DNA of 5,992 nt, from NCBI GenBank assembly GCA_041569895.1, contig JBFFXF010000360.1, positions 1 through 5,992 on the forward strand, given 5' to 3'. Under the pieces are notes generated by a model, which made no database searches, was not told the DNA's origin, and saw only the letters and a program-made list of their open reading frames with translations. The DNA comes from JBFFXF01 sp041569895 (GTDB taxonomy: Bacteria > Planctomycetota > UBA8108 > JACQVS01). Positions within the stretch are counted from its first letter, which is position 1, and every line of letters begins with the position of its first letter. Made by a program: the position numbers and the translations under genes. Positions 5,168 to 5,992 of the stretch are shown piece after piece.

Positions 5168-5992
5168 TCACTCGCATGCGGGGGACGGCTCGAGGCACTC
5201 GAGCTCCGGGTCCGTGCCGCACTCGGGAAAGGGCGCCACCGGCGCCGGGCCGCCGCGAAAGATGAAGGTAAGGAGATAGACGGCGTCGCTGACCTGGCCG
5301 ACGACGGCGCCGTCTCCATCGGCGTCGCAGGCGGCGAGGCACGGCGGCTTCGCGCCGCCGCGGAAGTTGTACGCCAGGAGAAAGATCGCGTCGGTGACGT
5401 CGCTGCCGACCTCGCCGTCGCCGTTGCAGTCGCCGCGCAGGAAGTAGGGGATCTCGACGGCCACGGGGATGTTCTTGAGCGTCAGGGTGTCCCAGCCCCC
5501 GAGCCCCGTCGCCTGCGCCGTCACGTAGACGTTTCCCGCCTCGTCGATGAACGTGTCGCTGACGTGCTGCTGACCCGATTTGTGGAAGCGCCCCACCCGG
5601 GTGAGATTGCCGGCGAGGTCGTACGTGAGGCTCGTCACGTCGTACTGGCGGGGATACGCGGCCTCGCCGGTGACGTGGATGGAGTTCGCCGCCGGGTCGA
5701 GGACCACGCGCCCCCCCCAGCTCGTGCCTCGTTTGTCCGGACTGAAGCGCGCCACCCAGAGCTCCCTCCCCTCGGAGTCGTAGGCGACGGTGACGAACTC
5801 GGTGCGGTCCGTCCCGGCCACGCGCGCCGTGCCGCTCACGTAGACGTTGCCGTCGCGATCGAGCGCCAGTGAGACGGAATTGCTCCCCGCGGCCGGACCC
5901 TCGAAGCGGGCCATCCAGAGCAGCTCGCCGTCGGCATCAAGCTTCAGGGTGACGAGCGCGTAGTCGAAGCCGAACCCGAATTCATGATGGCC
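5168..5992 (-). CDS. secreted beta-propeller protein with dockerin-like C-terminus (5' end outside window)
   Basis: The frame is open to the window edge, so the N-terminus and any signal peptide are missing; 274 residues are visible. Visible residues about 10-170 are repeats of roughly 52 residues, each with a Y-x-L-V-T-x-x-Y/L-D strand, a GxxLW turn and DGNVYVSG or a variant (starts near 10, 65 and 117, and a last strand near 168). These match bacterial beta-propeller (SBBP-type) repeats. A linker (VAVEIPYFL) leads to two dockerin-like calcium-loop repeats at 186-247: GDCNGDGEVGSDVTDAIFLL and CDADGDGAVVGQVSDAVYLL, each followed by NFRGG or IFRGG. The tail APFPECGTDPELECLEPSPA ends in a further Cys. 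It is expected to act outside the cytoplasm in binding or adhesion; no enzyme motif is visible. An ATG at 5912-5914 is internal to the propeller and is not the true start. Confidence 0.85.
   Translation of the reverse strand, partial: GHHEFGFGFDYALVTLKLDADGELLWMARFEGPAAGSNSVSLALDRDGNVYVSGTARVAGTDRTEFVTVAYDSEGRELWVARFSPDKRGTSWGGRVVLDPAANSIHVTGEAAYPRQYDVTSLTYDLAGNLTRVGRFHKSGQQHVSDTFIDEAGNVYVTAQATGLGGWDTLTLKNIPVAVEIPYFLRGDCNGDGEVGSDVTDAIFLLAYNFRGGAKPPCLAACDADGDGAVVGQVSDAVYLLTFIFRGGPAPVAPFPECGTDPELECLEPSPACE
5249..5437 (-). other. dockerin-like double calcium-loop domain
   Basis: This segment encodes two tandem loops with Asp/Asn at positions 1, 3 and 5 and Gly at 4 and 6 (DCNGDG and DADGDG), each followed by a hydrophobic helix. 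In both, the acidic residue that normally occupies position 12 comes two residues later (GSDVTD and GQVSD). The loops therefore look two residues longer than classical type I dockerin loops. Calcium binding is inferred from the family pattern. Confidence 0.7.

Noticed and set aside
4171..5872. Long plus-strand open frames at 4171-5049 and 5036-5872
   Set aside because: They are antisense to the asparaginase and to the propeller/dockerin protein, with low-complexity Arg/Ala-rich translations and no recognisable domains.

Overview
The window is GC-rich and bacterial. The best lineage clue is a pair of secreted-protein remnants. One protein ends in a calcium-loop (dockerin-like) doublet followed by a short Cys-containing tail. 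A broken gene at the other end of the window ends in the same kind of tail. Such tails are familiar from Planctomycetota and similar uncultured, large-genome bacteria. That placement is inference, because no rRNA or marker gene is present.

Layout, left to right. Positions 1-218 hold no gene; they contain a hairpin and one copy of a 35-base dispersed element. Positions 219-854 (minus) are a decayed gene for an exported parallel beta-helix protein, with its parts in three different reading frames. After a 235-base divergent gap, two Gfo/Idh/MocA-family NAD(P)-dependent sugar dehydrogenases run on the plus strand (1090-2247 and 2285-3475). They are 37 bases apart and probably form an operon. The 168-base convergent gap (3476-3643) carries the second copy of the 35-base element. 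The rest is on the minus strand. First, in transcription order, is the 3' part of a secreted beta-propeller/dockerin-like protein (5168 to beyond 5992). It is followed by a type-2 asparaginase/isoaspartyl peptidase with a lipoprotein-like signal (3982-5019). Last is a 113-residue protein of unknown function (3644-3985) whose ATG overlaps the asparaginase stop as ATGA.

The two dehydrogenases probably act on related carbohydrates. The second resembles the levoglucosan dehydrogenase branch, which makes 3-keto sugars; the real substrates cannot be read from the sequence. The asparaginase and the small protein are probably translationally coupled. The secreted proteins at the two ends look unrelated in function to the middle genes.

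I see no CRISPR array, tRNA, rRNA, transposase or phage gene. The most notable signals are the 35-base element, lying about 60 bases after a stop codon in both copies and in the same orientation as the gene before it, and the three-frame remnant gene.
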